In this document: piece by piece, positions 39,631 to 49,504 of the stretch
Layout: the number at the start of each line of letters is the position of its first letter
Position numbering within the stretch: the first letter of the stretch is position 1
Assembly: GCF_024362695.1 (NCBI RefSeq)
Contig: NC_065428.1
Location: 10,358,895-10,422,894, forward strand
Source of the DNA: Pectinophora gossypiella
Lineage: Eukaryota > Arthropoda > Insecta > Lepidoptera > Gelechiidae
Reading direction: 5' to 3'
DNA length: 64,000 nucleotides
Program-made: the position numbers and the translations under genes
The notes under the pieces: model-generated
What the model saw: only the letters and a program-made list of their open reading frames with translations
What the model was told of the DNA's origin: nothing
Databases searched by the model: none

Positions 39631-42378
39631 ATGGCAGTTATTAATACAATAAATATGATAACATTTAACTGTAAGAACGTTATCCGATCGGTTGATTGTG
39701 TGAGGCGGCTATGTAAGCAGGCCGATATAATCGCTTTACAAGAAACATGGCTACTTCCACATGATATACCTTTTCTGGCGAGCGTGGATAATGACTTCGC
39801 GTATACCGGCGTGTCGGCTGTTGATACTTCTGCGGGTGTGCTGACGGGGAGGCCCTACGGTGGGGTGGCTCTTCTCTGGCGGAAGTCGGTTTTCTCAACA
39901 GTCAATGTAATAGAATGCCATAGTGTCAGAATTGCGGCCATTAAAATTGTGTTGGGTGATAAATCGTTGCTTGTGTGTACTGTTTACATGCCGACCGATA
40001 CAACGGAAAATTTAATAGAATTTACGGATTGCCTCGGAGAGCTAAACGCTATTATTGACAGTCAAAATGTGGAATATGTGTATATAATGGGGGATTTTAA
40101 CGCCCACCCCGGTGAGTCCTTTTATTCGGAGCTTATTAACTTTTGTGCGGATCAATCTTGGACTTGTTGTGACATGAGCCTCTTACCAGCGGACTCATAT
40201 ACTTTTGTGAGTGACGCTTGGGGGTGTCTGCGGTGGCTAGATCATTGCGTTGTAACTAGCGCAGCCAAGTCGTCGGTAGTTAGTGCGACTATTTTATATG
40301 ATACATACTGGTCAGATCATTATCCTGTTCTAATAGAATGTAATATAAATTTCATAAAACCTAAAATTATATTGCCGACTGTTAACGTAAGCAAAGTGAA
40401 ATGGGGGGACAGAGATCAAGCACAAATAGAGAAATATTTTAATTTATGTAATTCTAAACTTAGACAAATAAACTTTGATTTACAATTTCAAAAATGTTGT
40501 GACAAAATGTGTAATAATGTTGATCATACAGTTTTGTTAAATGACATGTATAAAAACATTATCAATATACTTAGTGAAGCGGCAGAACTTACCTATTATG
40601 ATAAATGTAAAAGAAAGGGTAGCTACGTAACGGGGTGGAATAGGCACGTTAGGGAGGCGCACATTGCGGCTCGTGACTGTTTCCACACTTGGGTCTTACA
40701 CGGGAAGCCCACTAGTGGACTAATTTATAATAATATGCGTGATTCCCGTCGTTTGTTTAAGTCGAAGCTTAAATGGTGCCAAAACAATGAGCAGCAAATC
40801 CGAATGGATATAATTGCTCAGCACCACGCGAGTAAAGATTTTTCAAAATTTTGGAAGAAAACAAATGATTTAAGCTTGAGATCTGGACTCCCTGTCAGCG
40901 TTGCTGGGTCACATGATCCTGCCAACATAGCTAATGTTTTTAAAAAACATTTTAGTGTGAGCTCGCCTCTGGGTCCTACGTCAGATCGAATGCTTGATGC
41001 TGAAGACTGTCCGCCGGAACGTAGTGTTGGTTTCTCTGCCAAAGAAGTGGCATCTGTCATAAAAACTATGGTTAGAGGAAAATCTCCGGGGCATGACGGT
41101 CTCAGCATTGAGCATCTGAAATACGCCGGTGTGCACCTGCCTAGAGTATTAGCGTTGTTTTTTACTCTATGTATTGGTCACAGTTACTTGCCTGAAAGTT
41201 TAATGTACACAGTTGTGGTCCCTATAGTGAAGAACAAAACCGGAGATGCATCTGATCTAGCTAATTGTAGGCCCATATCATTGGCTACAGTTATAGCGAA
41301 AGTGCTGGACAGTCTGCTTGACAAGCATTTAGACAAGCATCTCAATCTTAGTGACGCACAGTTTGGCTTCAGGCCTGGTTTGTCCACAGAGAGTGCTATA
41401 CTATGCCTTAAGCAGACTGTAAAGTACTACACTGACAGAAACACCCCAGTATACGCATGTTTTCTGGATCTCTCAAAGGCATTTGACCTTGTGTCATATG
41501 ATGTCCTCTGGGAGAAGCTTCGGTATGAAACCACACTGCCGCGTGAAGTTACGTCACTATTTCGATTTTGGTACACACACCAGAGAAACTGCGTAAGGTG
41601 GGGGTCTGTTACCTCAGCGGAATACCAACTCGAATGTGGTGTTAGGCAGGGTGGATTAAGTTCACCAAAGCTGTTTAACTTATATATGAACAAGCTGATC
41701 GATGAGCTTAGCAGCACGGGCATCGGTTGTCATGTGGATGGTACTTGTATCAACAACATTAGTTACGCAGACGATATGGTGCTGCTGAGCCCATCGATCA
41801 GCGCGTTGAGAAGACTGCTGTCTATTTGTGAGCGCTATGCGGCGGCCCATGGACTCATATACAACGTGAAGAAAAGTGAGCTGTTACTTTTCAGGGCTGG
41901 TACTAAAACCTATTTCATGCCCGAAGTAAGACTTTGCGGTACGGCTCTACCAGTAGTTGCAAAGTTCAAGTATCTGGGTCACTGGGTCGTCGATGACCTG
42001 AAAGACAACGTGGATGTGGAGCGGGAACGCAGGTCGTTGGCTGTCCGTTGTAATATGTTGGCTCGCAGGTTCGCACGATGTAGTTCTCCAGTAAAAGTAA
42101 CGTGCAGCCTGTGGGCTGACTGTACGCGGCGGGCATACGGCGACCTGCGCGTCCAATACAACAACGCGTTCAGGGTCCTGATGGGGCTGCCGCGGCGTTG
42201 TAGTGCGTCGGGAATGTTCGCGGAAGCCCATATTGACGGCTTTGCAGCCATTATTAGAAAGCGATGCGCTTCCTTTCTAGCGAGGACGCGCGACAGCCCT
42301 AACGGCATCCTGAGGGCGTTGGTGGACCGGTGGGACTCACCTTTTCTTAAGGTGTGGATAGGCCACCATACCGCGTAG
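39631..42378 (+). CDS. LINE ORF2: endonuclease-reverse transcriptase
   Basis: 915 codons. It nicks target DNA and primes reverse transcription there. The N-terminal apurinic-like endonuclease shows FNCKN (N13), LQETW (E38), GDFNAH (D155, N157) and WSDHYPV (S228, D229, H230). The reverse transcriptase occupies about 480-780: GKSPGHDGLSIEHLKYAG, NCRPISLATVIAKVLDSLLD, CFLDLSKAFD (D613), GVRQGGLSSPKLFNLYMNKL and SYADDMVLL (D714, D715). All three catalytic aspartates are present. The C-terminal part (LPRRCSASGMF near 850) is typical of this group. Around 820-825, VKVT-CSLWAD looks shortened against related C-termini as I recall them, so a small in-frame deletion is possible. Translation probably follows ORF1 by reinitiation, given the 15-nt gap. 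No frameshift was found. Confidence 0.9.
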   Translation: MAVINTINMITFNCKNVIRSVDCVRRLCKQADIIALQETWLLPHDIPFLASVDNDFAYTGVSAVDTSAGVLTGRPYGGVALLWRKSVFSTVNVIECHSVRIAAIKIVLGDKSLLVCTVYMPTDTTENLIEFTDCLGELNAIIDSQNVEYVYIMGDFNAHPGESFYSELINFCADQSWTCCDMSLLPADSYTFVSDAWGCLRWLDHCVVTSAAKSSVVSATILYDTYWSDHYPVLIECNINFIKPKIILPTVNVSKVKWGDRDQAQIEKYFNLCNSKLRQINFDLQFQKCCDKMCNNVDHTVLLNDMYKNIINILSEAAELTYYDKCKRKGSYVTGWNRHVREAHIAARDCFHTWVLHGKPTSGLIYNNMRDSRRLFKSKLKWCQNNEQQIRMDIIAQHHASKDFSKFWKKTNDLSLRSGLPVSVAGSHDPANIANVFKKHFSVSSPLGPTSDRMLDAEDCPPERSVGFSAKEVASVIKTMVRGKSPGHDGLSIEHLKYAGVHLPRVLALFFTLCIGHSYLPESLMYTVVVPIVKNKTGDASDLANCRPISLATVIAKVLDSLLDKHLDKHLNLSDAQFGFRPGLSTESAILCLKQTVKYYTDRNTPVYACFLDLSKAFDLVSYDVLWEKLRYETTLPREVTSLFRFWYTHQRNCVRWGSVTSAEYQLECGVRQGGLSSPKLFNLYMNKLIDELSSTGIGCHVDGTCINNISYADDMVLLSPSISALRRLLSICERYAAAHGLIYNVKKSELLLFRAGTKTYFMPEVRLCGTALPVVAKFKYLGHWVVDDLKDNVDVERERRSLAVRCNMLARRFARCSSPVKVTCSLWADCTRRAYGDLRVQYNNAFRVLMGLPRRCSASGMFAEAHIDGFAAIIRKRCASFLARTRDSPNGILRALVDRWDSPFLKVWIGHHTA

Positions 42379-42536
42379 AACCACTTCGCTTTTATTTATT
42401 GATTTGTTTTTAATGTGATTTTATTGATTTTTAATTTTAAATTGTTTAATTTGTATTTGATTTTTACTATTTTAATTGTTTGTGGTGGTTTTTATTTTAA
42501 TGTATGGATTTTAAATCTGAAATAAACGATATTATT
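42379..42536 (+). other. LINE 3'-UTR and (ATT)n tail
   Basis: T-rich 3'-UTR with GAAATAAACGATATTATTATT at the end. The trinucleotide tail is the expected target-primed reverse transcription end. Confidence 0.8.
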
Positions 42537-42654
42537 ATTATATTATTATGGTTTTTTTCTAAGTGAATTATGTCACGCATACATTTCTTAAATCGTCGTC
42601 AGTATGTGAGCTATAATTATATGTATATGAATCACACACGCACAGTATGTCACT

Positions 42655-42905
42655 GTAGGTAATCTGTAAATGATCTAAAATTAAATAGCCTTAAAAAGAA
42701 ATACAATTCCATTAAGAAAACAAAAACTTTATTAACATTTATCATGCATTCCCACATAACACTCCCCCTTCCCTTCGCGGTCGGGTAAGCGCCGGAGTTC
42801 ACGAGTCCTGGCGCGGTGACCTTGATCGCGCGAGGGACGCGCAGGATTCACGCTCGACTGCGCGCTCCTCGACGTAACAATTACACGGCGCGCGGCGCGG
42901 TTTAG
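42655..42905 (-). mobile_element. possible truncated LTR-retrotransposon end
   Basis: On the minus strand a very GC-rich segment (42782-42905) runs into a purine tract CGAAGGGAAGGGGGAG. This is followed at once by TGTTATGTGGGAATGCATGA, an AATAAAG signal and a segment ending near TTACCTACAG. Purine tract then TG is the layout of a polypurine tract and 3' LTR (Copia-like size). No coding domain or second LTR was found, so this is tentative. Confidence 0.35.
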
Positions 42906-43360
42906 TCCCAATCACCAATTTAAGAGTCACGCTCTTGTCGGTGTAGCATTCTCCATGCTACTTTTTAGGGAAAAAAGGGAGAAGAAGAAGGGTCCACATA
43001 ATATCAGCGTCGTGGTTCACGCCGCGACTTGTGCTGAGTGAGGCCCTTTTATCTCAGGACGTCCACCACCACCTTATGATCATTTCGACTAACATCCGTC
43101 TTGCTTTTTTGTAATTGTATTAGTGGAAATTTCATATGATGTTGTTGTCTTTTTTTTGTGTGTGGCGTCCTTTCATAATAAACTATTTTTATTCTATTCT
43201 ATAAAAAATAGGGCAGTGGTTTCCTTCTTGCCTTCCGCCCCGCAGTACTCTGTCTGACGCGAGTGGGATGGTGCCCGGAGTAGTCTATTTCAAAGCCGTA
43301 CTAGGACTCCTGTCCTTCGCCTTTGAATAGTACTGACAGTTACTGTTGCCCTAGTAACCT
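42906..43360 (+). repeat. repeat family J split by a LINE 3' end
   Basis: J starts AATCACCAATTTAAGAGTCA, GTCGGTGTAGCATTCTCCAT, then stops in an A-run at about 42974. It resumes at 43203 with GGGCAGTGGTTTCCTTCTTG and CCTTCCGCCCCGCAGTACTC. The inserted 42975-43202 belongs to another family. Confidence 0.75.
42975..43202 (+). mobile_element. LINE 3' end nested in repeat J
   Basis: GGCCCTTTTATCTCAGGACG, TGTGTGGCGTCCTTTCATAA, TAAACTATTTTTATTCTATT and CT. It is the same family as 12501-12690 (minus). An AAAAAA word on both sides could be its target duplication. Confidence 0.65.
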
Positions 43361-43691
43361 AGTGATTTTTGTGAATTGTTGCCATCGGGATTCGAGGACT
43401 ATTTATATAACTACGCCCGACCCAAAAATCGTGTGGTATAAAATGACCTGTTTAAAACGGACGCAGCGCAAGGAGGTGGCTAACCAGGGAGGATTCACGC
43501 TCCAATGCCGGCAGTTGTCGAGTTATACAACGGACAAACATACTGCTTCAACTTTACAACTACGTCGGATAATATTTGCACTTATTTCAATGTTTCATTT
43601 ATTCACACTTCAGTCCATTTACAGTGTTAGTGAAAACTGCACATTAGATAAATTAAAGTAAACTAAAGTAAATCCAGTACAGTAAAGGCAA

Positions 43692-44025
43692 GTTAACAGC
43701 CTCTTTGGTCTAGTGGTTAGAGCGTTAGGCTCACGATCTGGAGGTCCGGGTTCGATTCCCGATGGGGACATTGTCGAAATCACTTTGTGAGACTGTCCTT
43801 TGTTTGGTAAGGACTTTTCAGGCTTGAATCACCTGATTGTCCGAAAACGTAAGATGATTCCGTGCTTCGGAGGACACGTTAAGCCGTTGGTCCCGGCTAT
43901 TAGCCGTAAAAACACCTTCACCAACCCGCAGTGGAGCAGCGTGGTGGAGTATGCTCCATACCCCCTCCGGTTGATTGAGGGGAGGCCTGTGCCCAGCAGT
44001 GGGACGTATATAGGCAGTTTATATA
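43692..44025 (+). mobile_element. SINE family C, full length (reference copy)
   Basis: A box TGGTCTAGTGGTTAGAGCG, B box GGTTCGATTCCCGATGGGG, linker, core CCGTGCTTCGGAGGACACGT, GGAGCAGCGTGGTGGAGTAT and tail GTGCCCAGCAGTGGGACGTA-TATAGGC. A 9-bp duplication TAAAGGCAA (43683-43691, 44026-44034) flanks it. The open frame at 43800-44048 is SINE sequence. Confidence 0.9.
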
Positions 44026-44034
44026 TAAAGGCAA

Positions 44035-44444
44035 TCCAGTACCGGTGATCGAAGCGGGACTGTATACATATTAGTACTCGTGACAGTACATAGCGATCAC
44101 ATAACGCTTCTTTTTCCGTCGCCGCGGTTGGGTAAAAAACACCGAACGTTATGTTACAAATAAATGCTTAAGTCTATCAGCTTTAGTCAAATATTCTTAG
44201 AAATAATAAGACACCTTGTGTGATACATAAAGACGCCTCAGTAATAACAAAAGCAACATTCTAGGTACATTATCTGTCATAATTACAACTTTGTCTCGTC
44301 AGAAATGTCTCGTCAAGGCCTTGTAACTGTTTACGTACACGTTAATTAAATTTACGTTATTACGTGTGAGGCTGTAAGTCGTAAATAAATTACTTGGTGA
44401 TTATCTACGATCTTACGTGGAAGTAATGTGTGTAAATAGACAAT
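44035..44444. other. no gene recognised
   Basis: AT-rich, without frames or repeats that I can support. Confidence 0.45.
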
Positions 44445-44645
44445 CGTCTTCTTCTATCGTGTGGGTTGTGAGGTGGATTACTAACCTCATCACATCAGCG
44501 TTAGTAATGAGCCGCCAAAGGCCCCAGACATAGCTCATGTAACGACCACACCTTACATCAGTAAATACTAACCAGGACCAACGGCTTAACGTGCCCTTCG
44601 AAGCACAGATCATCTTTCCTTTGGACAATTAGGTTAACAGCCTAC
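44445..44645 (-). mobile_element. SINE family B, 5'-truncated
   Basis: The minus strand: linker remnant, ATCTGTGCTTCGAAGGGCAC core variant, GGGGCCTTTGGCGGCTCATT and the tail to CACACGATAGAAGAAG. Confidence 0.75.
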
Positions 44646-44870
44646 AACTTAATTCTGTCGGGTTAAAGCCAATGTAATAAATTTATAGTGTTGTTTTAGA
44701 TTTGTACTTAAAATTGACGTGTGTTGATTTTGTGCTTGTGGATTACCCGTCCCTATCCTTTTTGGTGGATACGAAAATTACAGGTATAACTTAAAATAAA
44801 ATTAAGAGGTGTTTGCAGGAATCGCGGCCATTAGAATCGATTTGTAATTAGGTTATTTTAGATGTCTAGT

Positions 44871-45031
44871 TAAGCCCGGTCTAGTTGGTCCCGGCTATTA
44901 GCCGTAAAAACACCTCCACCAACCCGCAGTGGAGCAGCGTGGTGGAGTATGCTCCATACCCTCTCCGGTTGATTGAGAGGAGGCCTGTGCCCAGCAGTGG
45001 GACGTATATAGGCTATTTATGTTATGTTATG
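44871..45031 (+). mobile_element. SINE family C, 5'-truncated with clear target duplication
   Basis: Begins within the core (GTTGGTCCCGGCTATTAGCC) and runs through the C tail to (TTATG)n. The exact 12-bp word TAGATGTCTAGT (44859-44870, 45032-45043) flanks it, which proves that truncated C copies are insertion products. Confidence 0.9.
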
Positions 45032-45269
45032 TAGATGTCTAGTAGCTTTCACTTCACGGCAAATAAAAACTCTTAAAGATGGTCTAGTAACAGGTATAAA
45101 ACACTACTCCTCGCCCATTTCACTGGACACTGCAGGTTCTCACGGTGAGTTACATATTAATATCGTATTTCGTCGCGCTCCGCTTGCCACCGAACAGGCG
45201 ACCCTATGTTATTACAAAGGAGGTTGAGGGGATAGGATCATGGGATTAAAGTGTAAACAACTTCCTATT

Positions 45270-45597
45270 TTTTTTCTTTTTGACGTGACTTATTGTAGAT
45301 TTGCCGCAGATGGCATTTACTACTTGGCCGAACAAATGGGGAGCGCTGAAGGCTCTCACCCGATACAACTTTTAAGACAACAGGCCTAAGGGTGCCCAGT
45401 TGGGCGCGAACCTCGGCTCAGAGCGTCGTCTGAGAGGAAAAATATTTGAAAGAATTAATCGACCCTAGTGGGTCGATAGCGATAAGCGCTGAATGCTGAT
45501 GAGGGAAATTGTCGACCACGCCGGCGGGGTCGGTATCGGGGTCCTGAAGTGTTTGGTGTCGCGAGCTGATTGGCTGCCTCTATGGCGTAAACAACTT
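45270..45597 (-). mobile_element. poly(A) repeat family E, full length
   Basis: T-run at 45268-45278 (poly(A) end), TTATTGTAGATTTGCCGCAG, GTGCCCAGTTGGGCGCGAAC, CCCTAGTGGGTCGATAGCGA and GCGAGCTGATTGGCTGCCTC. About 330 bp, one of the two best copies. Confidence 0.8.
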
Positions 45598-45599
45598 CC

Positions 45600-45815
45600 A
45601 CAATCATCACCTCCCTAGCATTATCTCGTTTCTCACAGGGTCCGCTCACCTAACCTGAAGATTTGTCAATACAGGTTAGTTCACATACCTCCGAAAATCT
45701 TTCCTCACGATGTTTTCCTTCGCCGCTGAGCACGTGATAATCATTTATGGTCCGAACATGAATTCGAAAGCAAATTCGATAATCATTGGTTTAGGCCTGT
45801 GCTGGATACTTATTT
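45600..45815 (-). mobile_element. SINE family D, internally deleted
   Basis: Minus strand: ATGATTATCACGTGCTCAGC, GGCGAAGGAAAACATCGTGA, ACAAATCTTCAGGTTAGGTG and GAGAAACGAGATAATGCTAG. The middle segment between the CCTGTATTG and CAAATCTTC blocks is deleted. Confidence 0.75.
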
Positions 45816-45842
45816 ATTTATTAACGATATAATATTAGAAAC

Positions 45843-45925
45843 TCATTCCCACCGGGGTAAGTAGAGGCTATGGAATCCAATTCGGTTCGATCCTGACACA
45901 CTTCTCTTGCTTTCTCCACATTCAA
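45843..45925 (-). repeat. LINE 3' end, family M
   Basis: The minus strand shows AAGCAAGAGAAGTGTGTCAG, GATCGAACCGAATTGG and TACTTACCCCGGTGGGAATG. Confidence 0.55.
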
Positions 45926-46493
45926 AAGGACAAATACTTTAAAGATCACCAATTCGTTTTTACCTTAAAAATCCATGAGGTGTTGGTTGAAACAATGATG
46001 TACGAAAACCAGGAAGTAAAAACCAGAAATTCGACTAAACCACGCGTATTTCGAGAACGTCGTTATAAAACTAAAATATCAACTTGTTAAGACACTTCGA
46101 TTGAGGTGTGTTGAAATCTGTTGGTGGAGGTGGACGTATTGACTCGTGGTCCTTTATTTGTAAAACATAAATGTCACTCTATCCATTGTGTGTGAGATTG
46201 TGAGATTCCCGGTAGCTTTCTTGCTTTTTACCTGACACGTAATTGCTATGGGTCTCAAAATTGTTGTCCCTTGCTTTTAAAAAAATGTCTACATTTCCGA
46301 TTTTACCTTTTTTTGTACACATAATTTCACCCCAGTGTCTTCGAAGTCGGTATTATTAATGAAATTTTTGAGTAATTTAAAAATGTAAGTATGTTCTCTT
46401 CTACATATATGATGGACGCACTTATGAAAGTTATAGCTCATTTTTGCAATCCTTTTATTTACGTCCAACTTTTTGAGCATTCATATTCTATCT
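45926..46493. other. no gene recognised
   Basis: AT-rich. The 63-codon minus frame 46289-46480 has no motif. Confidence 0.4.
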
Positions 46494-46544
46494 AATGCAA
46501 TTAGTATATCAAGATCTGAAGGCTCTTGATATACTAATTGCATT
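46494..46544. other. perfect 21-bp hairpin
   Basis: Arms AATGCAATTAGTATATCAAG-A (46494-46514) and its exact reverse complement (46524-46544) around a 9-nt loop TCTGAAGGC. No copies elsewhere in the window. It could be a recent palindrome, a MITE remnant or a small-RNA precursor. Confidence 0.9.
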
Positions 46545-46876
46545 TGCATTCAAGATCGGAATGGTTGTTCATTAATTTGTTTCACCCTAATTTTATTTTA
46601 AATTGTGTCTTACTAACATAGTTTTGCAAGTCTTTTTGTACTAACGCTATATAGGTCTTTAGGGCTGAAAAGAATATATTTTATTTATTTAAAGCAATTA
46701 TTAGACTATCCAATACATCCCGCCCGAAACGCCAAGGTTATGAGCTCATGGATTTGGTAGTTTAATAATCGCTTAAGGTTGCTTGGAATAAATTTCTACC
46801 TATTCGTCCTACTTGTTATATTTAGCTATGTGCAAAGTGTTAATGAATTGAAGACATTAACTGCATGTCCGTTACA

Positions 46877-47006
46877 ACTCACCGAGACGCCAAGGCCACG
46901 TTGCCGTGCAACACGTGCTGTGTTACCGCAAATTATTTAGCGACGTGTCGCCAAGTGACATTTCAATACGATTAGTTGTATGACGTAGACTTGGCGTCTC
47001 GTTGAG
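46877..47006. mobile_element. candidate MITE with 17-bp inverted ends
   Basis: CTCACCGAGACGCCAAG (46878-46894) and CTTGGCGTCTCGTTGAG (46990-47006) are inverted, with one mismatch. The interior is unrelated to other repeats here. Target duplication not resolved. Confidence 0.5.
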
Positions 47007-47127
47007 CTACCAAGCCCTACAATCAAGTGTGCTATAATCGCTAATAAAACATCAATTTCTGACAATTCTTTTGAATCTGGATAGAAACTGAGACCACAAA
47101 TTCTTACCTGGATTGAAAGTAGCTTGT

Positions 47128-47430
47128 CTATTGCGAGATTTTATTAGTAACAAAAATTACATTTGAATGTGATTTTTCAAAAAAGCCTTTACGTATTTTT
47201 TTTACCTTTGATGAGTTTGCTCTTGGCCCCAGACTTGCCCGGCACTGGAGAGGCCTAAGATGGAGCTCGCCCAGAAGGTGCCTGTCCACTCTGACCTTGA
47301 AAGCACCCCGGTTATAATATGCATTCGGAAATACAGAAGATGGCAAAGAATTGCACTCCCTAGCAGTGCGCATAATGAAGGACGATGCGAAGCGCTTGGT
47401 TGTTGTCCTAACAAGGATATATCTACGATA
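47128..47430 (-). pseudogene. LINE RT C-terminal fragment
   Basis: On the minus strand ASSFIMRTARECNSLPSSVF, PNAYYNRGAFKVRVDRHLLG. The TAR-x-x-NSLP-SVFP-x-x-x-FK-x-x-V block is the familiar end of Jockey/CR1-like RT proteins. It is an 81-codon remnant without RT core motifs. A longer frame overlapping it (47202-47549) is in a different register. Confidence 0.65.
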
Positions 47431-47874
47431 TTGTCTTGACCGTTGTATTTTATATCCACCTCGATAGAGACTGCAAGCGTGAATTGTGTTAAAATGACTA
47501 TACTTTCAATATAGAAAGGACATATTTTTTTATATAATTTCAACATCAAACCGCCTTATAAAAAACAGGACAAATCTTCGACCTCCCAAGTAGAACTCAC
47601 CAACCATTTGATTCTTCATGTTATAAGGCTTCAAAGCTCCAATTTCATTAGCGTCACCAGATTTACTTGACCCCTCGTCTTCTTTACTAGTACTTTACTT
47701 GTATATAATGTTGTATGAAAGGTTTATGGAAGAGAGGTCTTGTTATTGTGGTCGAGGATATAAATATGCCAGGTTTTTTTTACTGTAGGTTGTAAGGTAA
47801 CTGTCGTCAATATGGTGTTTTGAAAGTTTTATGGAAGACCTTCACGCCCTTAATACCTATAGGCTTGGGCTGAA
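47431..47874. other. no gene recognised
   Basis: No supported feature. A donor-like GGTTG-GTGAGTT lies on the minus strand at about 47593-47604, without a supporting exon. Confidence 0.4.
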
Positions 47875-48040
47875 GTGGATTCCCTCATTCTGTGCTTATC
47901 GATATCGGCCCACTAGTGTCGAATAATTATTTCTTGTTAATACCGTCAGATGACGCCTTGAGCCGAGGTTCCTCAGCGCTCCCCATATGTCCGGCCAAGT
48001 AGTGAATACCATGTGCGGCAAGTCTACAATAAGTCACGTT
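47875..48040 (+). mobile_element. poly(A) repeat family E, internally deleted
   Basis: GTGGATTCCCTCATTCTGTG, TCGATATCGGCCCACTAGTG, CCGAGGTTCCTCAGCGCTCC and GCAAGTCTACAATAAGTCAC. The segment between the CTGAGCCGAGGTT and CAGCGCTCC blocks is deleted. Confidence 0.7.
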
Positions 48041-48049
48041 GTGTGACAA

Positions 48050-48196
48050 GATCATCACTAATTTAAGAGCCACGCTCTTGTCGGTGTAGCATTCTCCATT
48101 CTTGTCTATCAAAGACAAGAATATGACACTGATTTTTATATGCACAAATGTCAAAAAACAAAATTGCTTTTTAAACGAATTGGTTCGATTTGGCTT
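48050..48196 (+). repeat. repeat J fragment followed by MITE V fragment
   Basis: ATCACTAATTTAAGAGCCAC, GTCGGTGTAGCATTCTCCAT (J) passes at about 48106 into a V-like half, TATATGCACAAATGTCAAAA, AATTGCTTTTTAAACGAATT, GGTTCGATTTGGC. Confidence 0.55.
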
Positions 48197-49174
48197 TTCT
48201 AACCTTAAGTTGTTAAAGTTAAAGAAAAGCCTATTTCCTTTCCCCTCATGACAGCTTCTTTGACGTGTATACTAGAAAACAGTAATCAAAAGACAGTGTT
48301 ACCAAAACACAAAGCAAATTTCAACAAAATCGCAACGAAAATTGCCAAAAGCTGCACAAAATCTATTAGTCCATAGCGTTACATTGAAAACACAGGCAAA
48401 TAAACCTAGCCTTTATTCCCTAGACAATAGGACTCACAATCCTAAAACTATTAACTAAACGTCTTATAGCGATTGCATACAAAATGAGTTTGGGGTTCCA
48501 TGTTAGGATTTAAAGGAATTTCGGTTTTATTCCGAATGGGTTTAAAGGAGAATTTTGTATGGAAGTGGGGTGTGATTTTGTAAGCTAGTACGTACCTAAT
48601 ATGGTTATTTGAGTATTTCGTTTGGATTTTGTTTCACTTTGAAGCGAATGCTAGTCCTTTGTGTACTGAATTGTTTTTAATTTTGTAGGTGAGGATATGA
48701 ACCCTGTTTTTTGTGCGAAGGGAGCGATGGCTGACTTTCGCGTCAACTCGTGATCGGGTGCTGCGTATGTGGACAGGCCTGCTTCTGTCAGGGAGCTCAT
48801 AGAACACTATTTCTGTGATAAAGTCACATAAACTCTTTATTTTTCACTTTCCTTCCACCGACTGTAATTGGAATACCATTGTATTTAAGTTTATAAATTA
48901 TGTAATACGAACTGGATTTAAAAAAAAAGAAAGAAAGACATGAAACAGTAGGACTAGGGCCCTGTGCTGGGAGGTTTTCTGGCCACGTCTTTCCCTCAGC
49001 GTTACAGATTCCGATGTGGTAGTAGTTTTACAGCTAGTTACATGATAGGTATGTAATTTAATTTTTGACGTTCAAAAAGCGCTAACCTTGTAAGCCAATT
49101 TTGAAAAAAAATATATTTTTTTTGAATTTTTTATTTTACTTTTTATGTTACCGGAAGAAGTGTCCAGTCACATA
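48197..49174. other. no gene recognised
   Basis: AT-rich with no frame above 60 codons. At 48920-48940 a short A-rich GAAAGAAAGA tract. Confidence 0.5.
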
Positions 49175-49265
49175 ACATAACATCACGCCTGCATCCCTGA
49201 AGGGGTAAGCAGAGAAGTCTAGTACACCGTCGCGTCCCATGTATTAGGGGTCGAACCTATTGCCA
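49175..49265 (-). repeat. family N 3' end
   Basis: The minus strand reads CCCCTAATACATGGGACGCG, TACTAGACTTCTCTGCTTAC and CCCTTCAGGGATGCAGGCGT-GATGTTATGTTATG. Confidence 0.6.
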
Positions 49266-49359
49266 GGCCTGCTAGTATCCTGTTGTGTGCCATCTTTGCG
49301 ATATTAACACAATTGGCCAACGTTAATCAAATAGTTAACATCGTTAATCGCTAGTCCGT

Positions 49360-49430
49360 TTTTTGTCCGGCCAAGTAGTTAATGCCATCTGCGACAAATC
49401 TGTAATAAGTCACGTCAAAAAAAAAATTCT
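49360..49430 (+). mobile_element. poly(A) repeat family E, 3' end
   Basis: TTGTCCGGCCAAGTAGTTAA, TGCCATCTGCGACAAATCTG, TAATAAGTCACGTC and nine A. Confidence 0.75.
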
Positions 49431-49504
49431 AGTCCGTTAAAAAACAAGTTAACTCCGTTGAACTCGTCCGTCCTTAGAAAAGGTTCAGCACGATCTACTC
49501 TGAA

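Larger units (their letters stand above)
38287..42536 (+). mobile_element. full-length two-ORF non-LTR retrotransposon
   Basis: About 4.25 kb: 66-nt 5'-UTR, ORF1, 15-nt gap, ORF2, about 155-nt 3'-UTR, AATAAA-type signal and (ATT)n tail. The 10-bp word ATTATATTAT occurs at 38277-38286 and 42537-42546, a plausible target duplication, although the ATT-rich tail makes it less certain. The first bases give TCAGTC, matching the arthropod Pol II initiator, with GGTCGT about 24 nt downstream, as expected of an internal promoter. The clade is Jockey/CR1-like (inference); both frames are open. Confidence 0.85.

Noticed and set aside
43323..43661. 112-codon open frame on the plus strand
   Set aside because: It begins in repeat J, shows no motif, and its composition is like that of the surrounding non-coding DNA.
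47100..47110. Splice donor CAG-GTAAGA on the minus strand
   Set aside because: Good donor word but no plausible exon or acceptor upstream; single matches of this length are expected by chance.
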